Below are positions 44,657 to 54,005 of a stretch of 64,000 bases of DNA, piece after piece. Each line of letters starts with the position of its first letter. Position 1 is the first letter of the stretch. The stretch is from contig NZ_JBHOQR010000002.1 of NCBI RefSeq assembly GCF_042408815.1, positions 1 through 64,000 of the forward strand. The letters are read 5' to 3'. Position numbers and translations under genes: made by a program. A model generated the notes under the pieces. The model worked only from the letters and a program-made list of their open reading frames with translations, ran no database searches and had not been told where the DNA came from. Source of the DNA: Thermoflexus sp042408815. Lineage in GTDB: Bacteria; Chloroflexota; Anaerolineae; Thermoflexales; Thermoflexaceae.

Positions 44657-45772
44657 ATGGCCGGGGAACGGATCCTTGGCATCGATGCGAGTCGGACCAC
44701 GCTGGCCCAGCCCACTGGGGTCGAGCGGTATGCCCAGGCCGTCGTTCGAGCCCTCATCCCCTTGGCGGAGGCGGAAGGAGTACGTCTCCGGTTGTATTTC
44801 CGGGATCCTCCGCCCCCCGGGCTCTTCCCGCATGCGCCATGGGTGGAGCATCGGGTGCTCTCCTTTCCCCGCTTGTGGACCCATCTCCGTCTCTCCGGGG
44901 AGATGATCTGTCATCCCCCGGCGGTGCTCTTTGTTCCCGCTCACGTGATCCCCTTGTATCATCCGCCGAGCGCCGTCACCATCCATGACCTGGGCTATCG
45001 GTATTTCCCACAAGCCCATCCGTTGCTTCAGCGGCTGTATCTGGATCTTTCCACCCGCTGGAGCGCGGTGGTCGCCCGCGTGGTGTTCGCCGATTCCCAG
45101 GCGACGAGGATGGATCTCATCCGCTTTTATCGAATCCCTCCGGAGAAAGTCGTGGTGGCTTATCCTGGTTACGACCCCCCGCCGATCCCCGCCGATCCAG
45201 AGCCGATCCTTCGCCGTTTCGGGATCCGACGGCCGTATGTGATCGCGGTGGGCACGATCCATCCCCGGAAGAATTTCGGCCTGATCCTGCGGATCATCGC
45301 CCGTCGGATAGCCGCGGGGTGGGAGGGCCAGGTTGTGATCGTCGGCAAGCCTGGATGGACCGATCCCGTCTTCGAGCGCCTGCGCCAGGATCCGATCTGG
45401 GCGGGCCGTCTGATCCTGACGGGCTATGTGGACGATGAAAGCCGGGGCGCATTGCTCAGCCAGGCGGAGGCCTTTCTGCATCCGTCCTGGTATGAAGGGT
45501 TCGGGCTCCCCGTTCTGGAAGCCCAAGCTTGTGGCGTGCCGGTCCTTTGCACCCCGAACGGGAGCCTGCGGGAGGTGGCGGGGGAGGGCGCTCTCCTTCT
45601 GCCTCCTGATGATCCGGATCCGTGGATCGATGCCCTGGAGCGGCTGGCCCGGGATCCAGGTTTTCGCGCGGAGCAGATCGCTCGGGGCCATGCGAACCGG
45701 AAACGGTTCTCCTGGGAAGCATGCGCGCGGACGATCTGGGAGGCGCTCCACGAATGGTTATGCCATTCGTGA
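44657..45772 (+). CDS. Glycosyltransferase, GT4 family
   Basis: 371 residues from ATG 44657, which follows GGAGGG by 6 nt; the longer open frame to 44510 has no ribosome site. N-terminal ILGIDASRTT and PTGVERYAQAVVRALI bind the acceptor side, and SAVTIHDLGYRYFP resembles the motif in the GT at 18047. The C-terminal half holds VIAVGTIHPRKNFGLIL and the EX7E pattern YEGFGLPVLEAQACGVPV. A role in extracellular or lipid-linked glycan assembly is likely. It starts the second envelope cluster. Confidence 0.87.
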   Translation: MAGERILGIDASRTTLAQPTGVERYAQAVVRALIPLAEAEGVRLRLYFRDPPPPGLFPHAPWVEHRVLSFPRLWTHLRLSGEMICHPPAVLFVPAHVIPLYHPPSAVTIHDLGYRYFPQAHPLLQRLYLDLSTRWSAVVARVVFADSQATRMDLIRFYRIPPEKVVVAYPGYDPPPIPADPEPILRRFGIRRPYVIAVGTIHPRKNFGLILRIIARRIAAGWEGQVVIVGKPGWTDPVFERLRQDPIWAGRLILTGYVDDESRGALLSQAEAFLHPSWYEGFGLPVLEAQACGVPVLCTPNGSLREVAGEGALLLPPDDPDPWIDALERLARDPGFRAEQIARGHANRKRFSWEACARTIWEALHEWLCHS

Positions 45773-45923
45773 GCGATCCTCTTCCCTCTCCTCATAACCC
45801 CAAAGGCCATGGAGGAAAATCCTCCCAGGGGCGATGCGGGGCGTTGAAGGAGCCTCGCCCCGCTCCCAGAAGCCCAGGGGAAGCCAGCGGCGCGATTCCA
45901 TACATCATTGGAAGGAGGCATGG

Positions 45924-46598
45924 ATGTCCGGATGGAGGGAGCGCCTGCTGATCCTGAGCCTTTTCACCGTCGCGATGGCCTATGTGGAGAGCGCCGTGGT
46001 CGTGTATTTGCGACAGGTGTATGGGATCACGGATCTGCTGCGGGATACGCCGGTTCGTCCCGATTGGCTAACCCCGATTGAGCTGGGCCGGGAGATCGCC
46101 ACCCTGGTGATGCTGTTCACGGCCGGCTCACTGGCCGGTCGTACCCCTGCGGCCCGGTGGGGCCTCTTCCTGTATGCCTGGGGCCTGTGGGATATCCTGT
46201 ATTATGCTTGGCTCCGAGTGTTCATCGGATGGCCGGTTTCCCTGGAGGATTGGGATCTCCTCTTTCTGATCCCTCTGCCGTGGTGGGGGCCGGTTTGGGC
46301 GCCGATGCTGGCCGCAGCGCTGATGATGGGGGTGGGCGTCCGAATGGCGCGCCGGAGCGAGGCAGGGCGAGTGATCCGACCGGACAGGCTGTCGGTTGCG
46401 ATCGGAGGGATCGGGACGCTGATTGCCCTCTACACGGTGATGGCCCCCGCGCTGCATGCGCTCCCCGGGGGGCTGGATGCGATCGGCCGGGCGCGCCCGA
46501 CGGAGTTCCAGGGGTGGCTTTACCTGCTGGGATGGGGGCTGGTGGCCTTCGCCGGCTGGCGGACTGCTCAGGGCCAGCCGGCAGATCCTGCTCTATAA
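45924..46598 (+). CDS. Small membrane protein of unknown function
   Basis: 224 residues from ATG 45924, preceded by AAGGAGG. About six hydrophobic segments are visible, beginning LLILSLFTVAMAYVESAVVVY, then IATLVMLFTAGSLAG, AYGLWDILYYAWLRV-like stretches and GWLYLLGWGLVAFAGW. A conserved-looking acidic and aromatic pair (YVESAVVVYLR) sits in the first segment. No family was recognised. It lies between a glycosyltransferase and a methyltransferase gene. Confidence 0.7.
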   Translation: MSGWRERLLILSLFTVAMAYVESAVVVYLRQVYGITDLLRDTPVRPDWLTPIELGREIATLVMLFTAGSLAGRTPAARWGLFLYAWGLWDILYYAWLRVFIGWPVSLEDWDLLFLIPLPWWGPVWAPMLAAALMMGVGVRMARRSEAGRVIRPDRLSVAIGGIGTLIALYTVMAPALHALPGGLDAIGRARPTEFQGWLYLLGWGLVAFAGWRTAQGQPADPAL

Positions 46599-46685
46599 TG
46601 AGTGAGGGAAAGCTGCGTCGCTGGCTTTCTCCGGAGGGCTTTTGCGGTCGGCCCCTGAAGATTCCCTTCCGGAGCGAGGGCAGGT

Positions 46686-47507
46686 TTGATTCGGAAACCA
46701 TCTTTCGATCACGGACCCTCTCTTCCACCGCATCTTTATGGGGAGGATTATTTCCTCTCCGCCTGTGAGGGCTACGAGGAATTCCTGCGCACGCAGGGGG
46801 AACATCTCTCCCGGAGGCTCCAGGCGGCCTTTGCGGTGGCCGAGGTCCGGCCTGGCATGCGGGTGCTGGATGTGGGCTGCGGGCGGGGGGAGATTGTTCG
46901 CCATTGTGCCCGATTGGGGGCTTACGCCACCGGAATCGATTACGCGGAAGCGGCTGTCCGGCTCTCGGCGGATCTCCTGCGGCGGGCAGGGGACCTGCAG
47001 GCTCCGGCGGGCCTCGCCCAGGCCGATGCCAAGTTCCTCCCCTTCGCCAGCCGGGTGTTCGACCGGGTGCTGATGTTCGATGTGGTCGAGCACCTTTTCC
47101 CATGGGAGCTTCGCCTCGCCCTGCGGGAGGCTTACCGGGTTTTGAAACCGGGCGGGATGCTGGTCATCCACACCGCACCGAACCGCTGGTATGACGCCTA
47201 CGCTTACCCCCTGGTCCGCTTCATACGCACCCTTCAGGGCCTGGGGCATCTCTATCCGCCGAACCCGCGCGCCCTCAACGTCCCGATCAATGAGGCGGTC
47301 CATGTGAACGAGCAGGGCCCCCTCGGCTTGTGGTGGACCTTGCGCCGGACAGGGTTCCACCGGGTCAAGGTCTGGCTAGCCACCCCGCCGCAGAACCGGC
47401 AGGAGGGTTGGATCTTTCGCGCCCTGCGTCACATCGCCTTTCACTGGATCCCCTTCCGCTGGTTTTTCGAGCGGGAAGTATTCGCCGTCGCCGTTCGGCC
47501 GGAATAA
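46686..47507 (+). CDS. Class I SAM-dependent methyltransferase
   Basis: 273 residues. Motif I is VLDVGCGRGEIVRHC, the post-I acid is in TGIDYAEAA, and the later motifs are RVLMFDVVEHLF and RVLKPGGMLVIHTAPNRWYD. The pattern is Methyltransf_11/23-like. The start is TTG 46686 after GAGGGCAGG; no ATG fits before motif I. The C-terminal part contains WWTLRRTGFHRVKVWL and may contact the acceptor. The context suggests a glycan or lipid substrate. Confidence 0.83.
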   Translation: MIRKPSFDHGPSLPPHLYGEDYFLSACEGYEEFLRTQGEHLSRRLQAAFAVAEVRPGMRVLDVGCGRGEIVRHCARLGAYATGIDYAEAAVRLSADLLRRAGDLQAPAGLAQADAKFLPFASRVFDRVLMFDVVEHLFPWELRLALREAYRVLKPGGMLVIHTAPNRWYDAYAYPLVRFIRTLQGLGHLYPPNPRALNVPINEAVHVNEQGPLGLWWTLRRTGFHRVKVWLATPPQNRQEGWIFRALRHIAFHWIPFRWFFEREVFAVAVRPE

Positions 47508-47528
47508 CGGTTTAGGGAGGGGCGTCTC

Positions 47529-48857
47529 ATGGGATCGGAGAGCTTCTGGCTCCTCACAGCTGGACCCTACACGCCGAACTCGCCTCTGGCGGGCGAGGAA
47601 CGGGCAGATGTGGCGATCCTGGGCGGGGGCTTCGCTGGGCTCTCCTCCGCCCTCCATCTGAAAGAGGCGGAGCCGGGGTTGAAAGTGGTGGTGCTGGAGC
47701 AGGCGTTCGTGGGCTATGGGGCCAGCGGGCGAAACGCGGGCTTCGCGATGACGCTCTTCGGCCTCACCCTTTCCCTGACCGCGCTGCGCTTCGGGCGCCA
47801 GGCGGCGGCGGAGGCCCATCACTATATGGAGCAGGCGGTGGATTATGTGGGGGAGTTGATCGCTCGCTACCGCATCGACTGCGACTATGAGCGCCCCGGG
47901 TTCCTGCGGGTGGCGACTTCCCCTGCTTACGTCCGGCGGATCCAGGAAGAGGTCGAGCTCGCTCATCGCCTCGGCTTGACCGGGATCGAGTGGCTGGACG
48001 CGGCGGCGGTTCGAGAGCAGGTGAACTCCCCGCTGTATCGGGGCGCATGGTGGGAGCCCCGCTGTGCTCTCCTGAATCCCGCGAAATACGTTCGCGGCTT
48101 GAAGCGGGCGGCGGAGGATCTGGGGGTACGCATCTACGAAGGAACTCCAGTGATCTCGATCGAACGTCGTCCGAACGGTTTCCATCTGCGCACCCCACAG
48201 GGAGCCGTGTGGGCAGAGAAGCTCGTATTCGCCACGAATGCGTATTCCCATCTGCTCCCACCTCTCCGGCGCAAGCAGGTCCCCGCGTTCACGTATATCG
48301 TGTTAACGGAGCCTCTCTCCGCGGACCGGCTCGAGCCTATCGGCTGGCGGAATCGACAAGGGATCGAGGACGCCCGCAACCTGGTGCACTATTATCGCCT
48401 GACGCCCGACAACCGATTGTTAATGGGCGGGGGCGATGTAGGTGTTCCTTTCGGTAAACAGATGGACCTGGATGAGAACGAGCGGGTTTTCCGGGAGCTG
48501 GAAGCCTACATCCCCCGCGTTTTCCCATCCCTACGCGGGGTGCGGATCGAACACCGATGGGGTGGGCCGGTCTCGGTGACCGTCGACATGGCCCCGGCGA
48601 TCGGTTTCCTGGGGGATCGTCGTGCCGTTTACACTCTGGGATGCATCGGCCATGGGGTCGCCCTGACCACGATGAATGGTCAGATCGTGCGGGATCTGAT
48701 CCTGGAGCGTCGGACGGCTCTCACGGATCTCTTCTTTGTGAACCGGCGGGTGATCCCATGGCCTCCGGAGCCCATCCGGTTCGCCCTTGGCCATCTTATC
48801 CGGGGTTATATGCGCCTGGAAGATCGGATTCTGGACCGGGGGAACTCCCCGGCATGA
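47529..48857 (+). CDS. FAD-dependent oxidoreductase (PuuB/DAO family)
   Basis: 442 residues. The FAD motif is VAILGGGFAGLSSALHL, preceded by SPLAGEERADV as in gamma-glutamylputrescine oxidase-like proteins. GYGASGRNAGF is the second conserved block, then KLVFATNAYSHLLP and the C-terminal GCIGHGVALTTMNGQIV. The family oxidises amines or amino acids and gives hydrogen peroxide. The substrate is not known. GGGAGGGG precedes the ATG. It is not obviously related to the glycan genes around it. Confidence 0.85.
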   Translation: MGSESFWLLTAGPYTPNSPLAGEERADVAILGGGFAGLSSALHLKEAEPGLKVVVLEQAFVGYGASGRNAGFAMTLFGLTLSLTALRFGRQAAAEAHHYMEQAVDYVGELIARYRIDCDYERPGFLRVATSPAYVRRIQEEVELAHRLGLTGIEWLDAAAVREQVNSPLYRGAWWEPRCALLNPAKYVRGLKRAAEDLGVRIYEGTPVISIERRPNGFHLRTPQGAVWAEKLVFATNAYSHLLPPLRRKQVPAFTYIVLTEPLSADRLEPIGWRNRQGIEDARNLVHYYRLTPDNRLLMGGGDVGVPFGKQMDLDENERVFRELEAYIPRVFPSLRGVRIEHRWGGPVSVTVDMAPAIGFLGDRRAVYTLGCIGHGVALTTMNGQIVRDLILERRTALTDLFFVNRRVIPWPPEPIRFALGHLIRGYMRLEDRILDRGNSPA

Positions 48858-48924
48858 GGTGGCGCGTCTCTCCCCCACCGTCCCGGGGGTTGAGAAGAAG
48901 ACCGCTGCGGGCCAGTGAGGCGAT

Positions 48925-49830
48925 ATGGGGAAAGAGCCGCGGATTGAGGATCTCGAGCGAGCGCTGGCGCTCAGGCGGCGGGAGATCCGCTTGAAGCGCT
49001 GGATCCAGGAAGGCCGTCTGCCGGTGGAGTCTTCCGCTCCTCCCCCGCTGGCAGCCTCGGAGTCTCCGTCGCTTCCTCCCGATCCGGTCTATCATTCCGA
49101 AGTGGAATGGGAGGAGCACAGCCCCCGATTTCGAATTCGCCTTCCCCGTCCCTCATGGTCCGCATGGCGGGATCGCCTGTTGCTGGCGATCGAGATCGCA
49201 GCGGTGGTGGGCGCGATGGCGTTGCTCCTGTTTTCCTGGCAGACCATGCGGGGGATGCAGTTGGAGGCAGTGGCGGCCCGGATCACCCCCTCGCCGACGC
49301 CCCTGATTCAGGCGGTGGTCCTGCCAGGCGGGCACCGCCCGCCGACCGCGCCGGGAGGGCCTGCCCCGAACCCTGAGGAGGTCCCGGAACACCTGCGGGC
49401 GCTGGTGGCGGCGCTCCCTACGCCGGTGCCCATCACCCCCGGCCCTCGCAGCCCCACCCGCATTGTGATCCCATCCATCGGTGTGGATGCCCCCATTGTC
49501 CCGGGGACGGACTGGGAGGCGCTGAAGAAGGGGGTGGGCCATCATCCGGGGACCGCCAATCCGGGCGAGCGAGGGAATATGGTGCTGGCGGCCCACAATG
49601 ACATCTATGGGGAAATCTTCCGCGATCTGGAGAAGCTCCGACCAGGGGATGAGATCTGGGTTTACGCTGGAAGCCATGCTTATCGCTATGTGGTGGTCCA
49701 GAGGCAAATCGTTCTTCCCACTCAGGTCGAGGTGATGGCCCCAACCCGCGACCCTGTGGTCACCCTGATCACCTGTTATCCTTACCTGGTGGACACCCAC
49801 CGGCTGGTGGTGGTGGGTGAGCTGCGGTAA
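48925..49830 (+). CDS. Sortase (class D/E type)
   Basis: 301 residues. A cytoplasmic N-terminal region of about 85 residues is followed by one membrane segment (LLLAIEIAAVVGAMALLLFS), a Pro-rich linker and the sortase domain from about residue 170. The catalytic triad is visible: His in MVLAAHNDIYGE, Cys in VTLITCYPYLVDT and Arg in DTHRLVVVGEL. IPSIGVDAPIVPGTDW starts the domain. Sortases join LPXTG-like proteins to an amine, usually on the cell surface. No substrate with a sorting signal was recognised in the window. Confidence 0.92.
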   Translation: MGKEPRIEDLERALALRRREIRLKRWIQEGRLPVESSAPPPLAASESPSLPPDPVYHSEVEWEEHSPRFRIRLPRPSWSAWRDRLLLAIEIAAVVGAMALLLFSWQTMRGMQLEAVAARITPSPTPLIQAVVLPGGHRPPTAPGGPAPNPEEVPEHLRALVAALPTPVPITPGPRSPTRIVIPSIGVDAPIVPGTDWEALKKGVGHHPGTANPGERGNMVLAAHNDIYGEIFRDLEKLRPGDEIWVYAGSHAYRYVVVQRQIVLPTQVEVMAPTRDPVVTLITCYPYLVDTHRLVVVGELR

Positions 49831-49975
49831 AGCGGAGGGATGCCGTGCTTCGGAATCATGATGAGGTGCCCGACCTGATTCGAAGGGTATCCCTCCGGGA
49901 TGGGTTTTGTGAGGCGTAACTCCTGTGGGAAGCCCCAGGCGCTTGCCCGCAAGCGATCCAGTGAGGTTTCCAACG

Positions 49976-50902
49976 ATGCCTGATCTGGATGTCGGAGTGG
50001 TGATCGTCAACTACAACACGCGGGAATTGCTCCGGCGCTGCCTTCAGACCGTGCGGGCCAGTCAGGGCGTTACTTTTGAGATCTGTGTGGTGGACAACGC
50101 TTCGATCGACGGCAGCCCGGATATGGTGGAGCAGGAATTCCCGGAAGTTCGGGTGATCCGAAGCCCGGTGAATGGCGGCTACGCCTATGCCAATAATCTG
50201 GGCCTGCGTTCCTTCGGCTTTGGGGTTCCGAACGCAGAGCCCAGACCGCGTTATGCCCTGCTGCTCAACCCGGATACTGAGGTGCCACCCGACGCCCTGG
50301 CCCGGATGGTGGGCTTCCTGGATGCCCATCCGGAGGCGGGAGCGGCGGGCCCCAAGATCGTTCGGCCGGATGGCTCCATGGACCTGGCCTGTCGCCGGAG
50401 CTTTCCCACCCCTGAGGTGGCTTTCTATCGGTTCTCCGGTTTAAGCCGGATGTTCCCGAAAAGCCCGCGTTTCGCCCGATACAACCTGACCTTCCTCGAT
50501 CCGGATCAGACATATGAAGTGGATTCCGTAGTGGGTGCCTTCATGATGGTGCGCCGCGAGGCCATCATGCAGGTGGGGTTGCTAGATGAGTCGTTTTTCA
50601 TGTATGGGGAAGATCTGGATTGGGCGTATCGCATGAAACAGGCCGGGTGGAAAATCTACTATTATCCTGAGGTCGTCGTCCTCCACGTCAAGCGGGCGTC
50701 CAGCCGGATGAGCCCGCGGGCCCGATACGAGTTCAATCGAGCCATGTGGATCTTTTATCGAAAGCATTATCGATCGGCGACGCCGGGTTGGCTGGATTTC
50801 CTGGTGCGAGCCGGGCTAGTGTTGAAAGGTGGCTGGCGGTTGTGGCAGGAAATGCGGCGGGATTTGAAGAACGCGGATCATCCGGTTACGGATCGCCGCT
50901 AA
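49976..50902 (+). CDS. Glycosyltransferase, GT2 family
   Basis: 308 residues from ATG 49976 after GAGGT. The GT-A fold is shown by VGVVIVNYNTRELLRRCL, VVDNASIDGSPDMV, NGGYAYANNLGLR and the metal-binding LLLNPDTEVPP. DSVVGAFMMVRREAI and ESFFMYGEDLDWAYRMKQAGW complete the rhamnosyltransferase-like pattern. It would add a sugar to a growing lipid-linked glycan. An imperfect hairpin (CTTCGGAATCA/TGATTCGAAG) lies near 49848-49884 between the sortase and this gene. Confidence 0.9.
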   Translation: MPDLDVGVVIVNYNTRELLRRCLQTVRASQGVTFEICVVDNASIDGSPDMVEQEFPEVRVIRSPVNGGYAYANNLGLRSFGFGVPNAEPRPRYALLLNPDTEVPPDALARMVGFLDAHPEAGAAGPKIVRPDGSMDLACRRSFPTPEVAFYRFSGLSRMFPKSPRFARYNLTFLDPDQTYEVDSVVGAFMMVRREAIMQVGLLDESFFMYGEDLDWAYRMKQAGWKIYYYPEVVVLHVKRASSRMSPRARYEFNRAMWIFYRKHYRSATPGWLDFLVRAGLVLKGGWRLWQEMRRDLKNADHPVTDRR

Positions 50903-51017
50903 AGTGAGTCCTGCAGTCCTCGATCAATAACCCGGTAGGAAGGGGCTTTGGCCCTGATGCTCCCGTTGAACCCGGCACCAAGGCGAGCGAGGGAGAAAGC
51001 GATCGGGAGGTTGAGGA

Positions 51018-52439
51018 ATGAATCGGAGGCGTGCTCGCTGGCTGTTAAACACGCTCTTGCTTTTCAACGATATGGGGTGGGCCGCCCTGGCTTTCTATGC
51101 GGCTTACCGGATTCGGGCCCAATGGCCATGGCCTTATTCATCCCAGAACATCGGGGGATTTGAGAAATATCTCCCAATGATGGGGGTCTTGCTGGGATGG
51201 ACGGCGGTGATGTTTTTCCTCCACCGTCTATACCATCTGGGACGGGCGACCTCGCGTCTGGATGAGATCTCGCGGGTTGCTGGGGCGTTCTCCCTGGCGA
51301 TGATTTTCACGGTAGCAACCGTCTCAATGGCTTTTAAGGAGACGCTGCTTGCTTTCGACTATCCGCGAGCGATGGTTCTCTACGCCTGGGTCATGGGCAT
51401 CCTGTTGATCGGCACCGGGCGGATGCTCCTGCGCGCCCTGTGGGGAACGTTGCGGGCCCGGGGCTGGGATCGCAGCCGTATGCTGATTGTGGGGACGGGG
51501 GAAGCGGCCGAGGCGGTAATCCGCCGCATCCAGGGAGCACCTTGGTTTGGCTACGAGGTGATCGGCGTGGTGGCCCTGCACAGCAACGGCGTGACCCAGG
51601 TGGCCGGGATCCCCGTCATCGGAACCGCTGAGGATCTCTCGGATCTGGTCTATGCGCGGGATGTGGATGAAGTGCTCATTGCTGTTCCGGAAGCCCCCCA
51701 TGGCGAGGTGCTGCACCTTATCTCCCTCTGCGAGCGGAGCAATCTTTCCATCAAAATCTACCCAGACGTCTTTCAGCTGATCGCTACACAGCCTTCCCTG
51801 GATGATTTGGGCGGGTTGCCGTTATTGACGGTGCGGGATGTGGCCCAACGGGGCTGGAAGTTGGTGCTCAAGCGGGCTATGGATATCGTGGGGGCCAGCA
51901 TCGGGCTGATCCTGCTCTCGCCGTTGATGTTGCTGATCGCCATCCTGATCAAGCTGGATTCCCCGGGACCGGTTTTCTATGTTCAGGAGCGCATGGGACT
52001 GGACGGGCGGCCCTTCCTGATGTTGAAGTTCCGATCCATGCGAGCGGATGCGGAGAAGGAGGGGCCGGGATGGACACGGCCGGGCGATCCGCGGCGCACC
52101 CGGGTGGGGGCGATCCTGCGGCGGCTCAACTTGGATGAGCTGCCGCAGTTGATCAATGTTCTCTTGGGCGATATGAGCCTGGTGGGGCCTCGTCCGGAGC
52201 GTCCTGTTTATGTTGAACAGTTCCGGCGGGTAATCCCTCGGTATATGGAGCGCCATCGGGAGAAAGCGGGCATCACCGGATGGGCTCAGATCAATGGCTT
52301 GCGGGGGGACACTTCCATCACAGAACGAACCAAGTATGACCTGTGGTATGTGGAGAACTGGTCCCTGTGGTTGGACATCAAGATCCTTCTACGCACCCTG
52401 GTCCAGACCCTGACCTTTCGTAGCCCGAATGCTTATTGA
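51018..52439 (+). CDS. Polyprenyl-phosphate sugar phosphotransferase (WcaJ-like)
   Basis: 473 residues. Four membrane segments (about 10-145) precede a Rossmann domain with MLIVGTGEAAEAVIRRI, a fifth membrane segment, and the bacterial sugar transferase domain. That domain contains IKLDSPGPVFYVQERMG, LKFRSMRADAEKEGPG, LRRLNLDELPQLINVLLGD, MSLVGPRPERP and KAGITGWAQINGLRGD. It starts a glycan repeat by loading hexose-1-phosphate on the lipid carrier. GGGAGG precedes the ATG. It is paralogous to 19201-20763, so the organism may build more than one surface polymer. Confidence 0.93.
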   Translation: MNRRRARWLLNTLLLFNDMGWAALAFYAAYRIRAQWPWPYSSQNIGGFEKYLPMMGVLLGWTAVMFFLHRLYHLGRATSRLDEISRVAGAFSLAMIFTVATVSMAFKETLLAFDYPRAMVLYAWVMGILLIGTGRMLLRALWGTLRARGWDRSRMLIVGTGEAAEAVIRRIQGAPWFGYEVIGVVALHSNGVTQVAGIPVIGTAEDLSDLVYARDVDEVLIAVPEAPHGEVLHLISLCERSNLSIKIYPDVFQLIATQPSLDDLGGLPLLTVRDVAQRGWKLVLKRAMDIVGASIGLILLSPLMLLIAILIKLDSPGPVFYVQERMGLDGRPFLMLKFRSMRADAEKEGPGWTRPGDPRRTRVGAILRRLNLDELPQLINVLLGDMSLVGPRPERPVYVEQFRRVIPRYMERHREKAGITGWAQINGLRGDTSITERTKYDLWYVENWSLWLDIKILLRTLVQTLTFRSPNAY

Positions 52440-52566
52440 GGTAGGGGCCATGCGCTCGGGCGGAGGAAAGCCAGGCCCGCACATTTCGGGGTTTCTCTGG
52501 AGGGATTTCCGCATCTGGGCTCTGAAATGGCGTGGGTAACGGTTTCGCCTGGACAGTGGAGGGGAG

Positions 52567-53970
52567 ATGAAAGATCGATCCGTGGACGAGGTTGTAGCGC
52601 GTTTGCGGGAGCGTTTGCGCCCCGATCAGATTTCGATCCATTCGGTGGAGCGACTGGTTTATGGGTATGATGCCACGTGGGCGGAGGGGGTGCCGGACGT
52701 GGTCGTTCATGCCGAATCCACCGCGGATGTGGTCTGGGTGCTTCGCATAGCCAATGAGCTGGAGGTACCAGTGGTTCCGCGGGGTGGAGGGACTGGGTTG
52801 GCTGGGGGATCGGTGCCGATCGCGGGGGGGATCTGTTTAAATCTAGCCCGGATGAATCGGATCCTGGAGATCGATCCGGTGGATGGTGTAGCGGTGGTTC
52901 AGCCCGGGGTGATCACCTATGAGCTTCAGAAAGCGGTGGAGGCTCAGGGGTGGTTCTATCCCCCAGACCCGGCGTCATTGTATATGTCCACCATAGGGGG
53001 CAACGTGGCGACCAATGCGGGCGGGCCGCGCTGCTTGAAATATGGGGTGACCCGGGATTATGTGCTGGGGATGGAAGTGGTCCTGCCGGGTGGAGAGGTA
53101 TTGCGGCTCGGGGGTCGGGTGATGAAGGACGTATCGGGTTACGATCTCAAGCATCTGTTTATTGGATCGGAAGGGACCCTGGGGGTGATCACTGAGGTGA
53201 TGGTTCGTTTATTGCCGCGGCCGTCGGCGCTGGGCGCATTGGCGGTGGCCTTTGATCATCTGGAATCCGCGTGCGAAGCGGTCGTTGCGATTTTAAGTTC
53301 CGGGGTGTTGCCATTGATGGCGGAGCTGATGGACCAGGGGGTGATGCGGGCGGTGGAAGACTTTCACCCTTATGGGTTGCCGGTGGAAGCGGAAGCGCTC
53401 CTGTTGCTGGCAGCGGATGGGGAGGAGGAAGCCGTGCGGAGGGATCTGACCCGGATGATCCAGGGGGTTCAGGCCTTTGGCGGCCGGGTGGTTCGCATAG
53501 CCAACGACGCGGAATCTGCTGCCTATCTCTGGGAGCCCCGCCGTCAAGTCTCCCCTGCTATTGCACGACTGGCGACCCATAAATTCAGTGAAGATATCAC
53601 GGTTCCCCGCTCCCGCATCCCCCAGATGGTCCGTTACATCCAGCAAATCGCTCGAGAAACCGGAATCCCGATCGTTCTCTACGGACACATTGGGGACGGG
53701 AATCTCCACCCTACACTGCTCTGTGATCGTCGAAATGCCGACGAAATGAAACGCGTCGCCCAAGCCGCCGCCCGGATCTTCCAAGCTACGCTGGAACTGG
53801 GAGGCATCCTCTCCGGAGAGCACGGCATCGGATTGCTGAAGCTGGATTTCGTCTCACAAGCCTTCCCACCCATCACGATCGAGAAATTTTGGGCCATCAA
53901 GCTCCTCTTTGATCCGAAGAACATTATGAACCCGGGAAAGAAACTTCCTTTGCCAAGGAACTACTCCTGA
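52567..53970 (+). CDS. glcD: FAD-linked oxidase, glycolate oxidase subunit GlcD-like
   Basis: 467 residues. The FAD_binding_4 domain has VVPRGGGTGLAGGSVPIAGG, and PPDPASLYMSTIGGNVATNAGG followed by RCLKYGVTRDYVLGM is diagnostic. The C-terminal FAD-oxidase domain has VLYGHIGDGNLHPTLL and LSGEHGIGLLKLDF. It oxidises glycolate, D-lactate or a similar 2-hydroxy acid and would hand electrons to the GlcF-like subunit at 27281. TGGAGGGGAG precedes the ATG. The thioredoxin-fold gene follows after 35 nt. Confidence 0.9.
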   Translation: MKDRSVDEVVARLRERLRPDQISIHSVERLVYGYDATWAEGVPDVVVHAESTADVVWVLRIANELEVPVVPRGGGTGLAGGSVPIAGGICLNLARMNRILEIDPVDGVAVVQPGVITYELQKAVEAQGWFYPPDPASLYMSTIGGNVATNAGGPRCLKYGVTRDYVLGMEVVLPGGEVLRLGGRVMKDVSGYDLKHLFIGSEGTLGVITEVMVRLLPRPSALGALAVAFDHLESACEAVVAILSSGVLPLMAELMDQGVMRAVEDFHPYGLPVEAEALLLLAADGEEEAVRRDLTRMIQGVQAFGGRVVRIANDAESAAYLWEPRRQVSPAIARLATHKFSEDITVPRSRIPQMVRYIQQIARETGIPIVLYGHIGDGNLHPTLLCDRRNADEMKRVAQAAARIFQATLELGGILSGEHGIGLLKLDFVSQAFPPITIEKFWAIKLLFDPKNIMNPGKKLPLPRNYS

Positions 53971-54005
53971 CACCACTCACCAAGAAGAGAGCAAAAGGAG
54001 GAATC

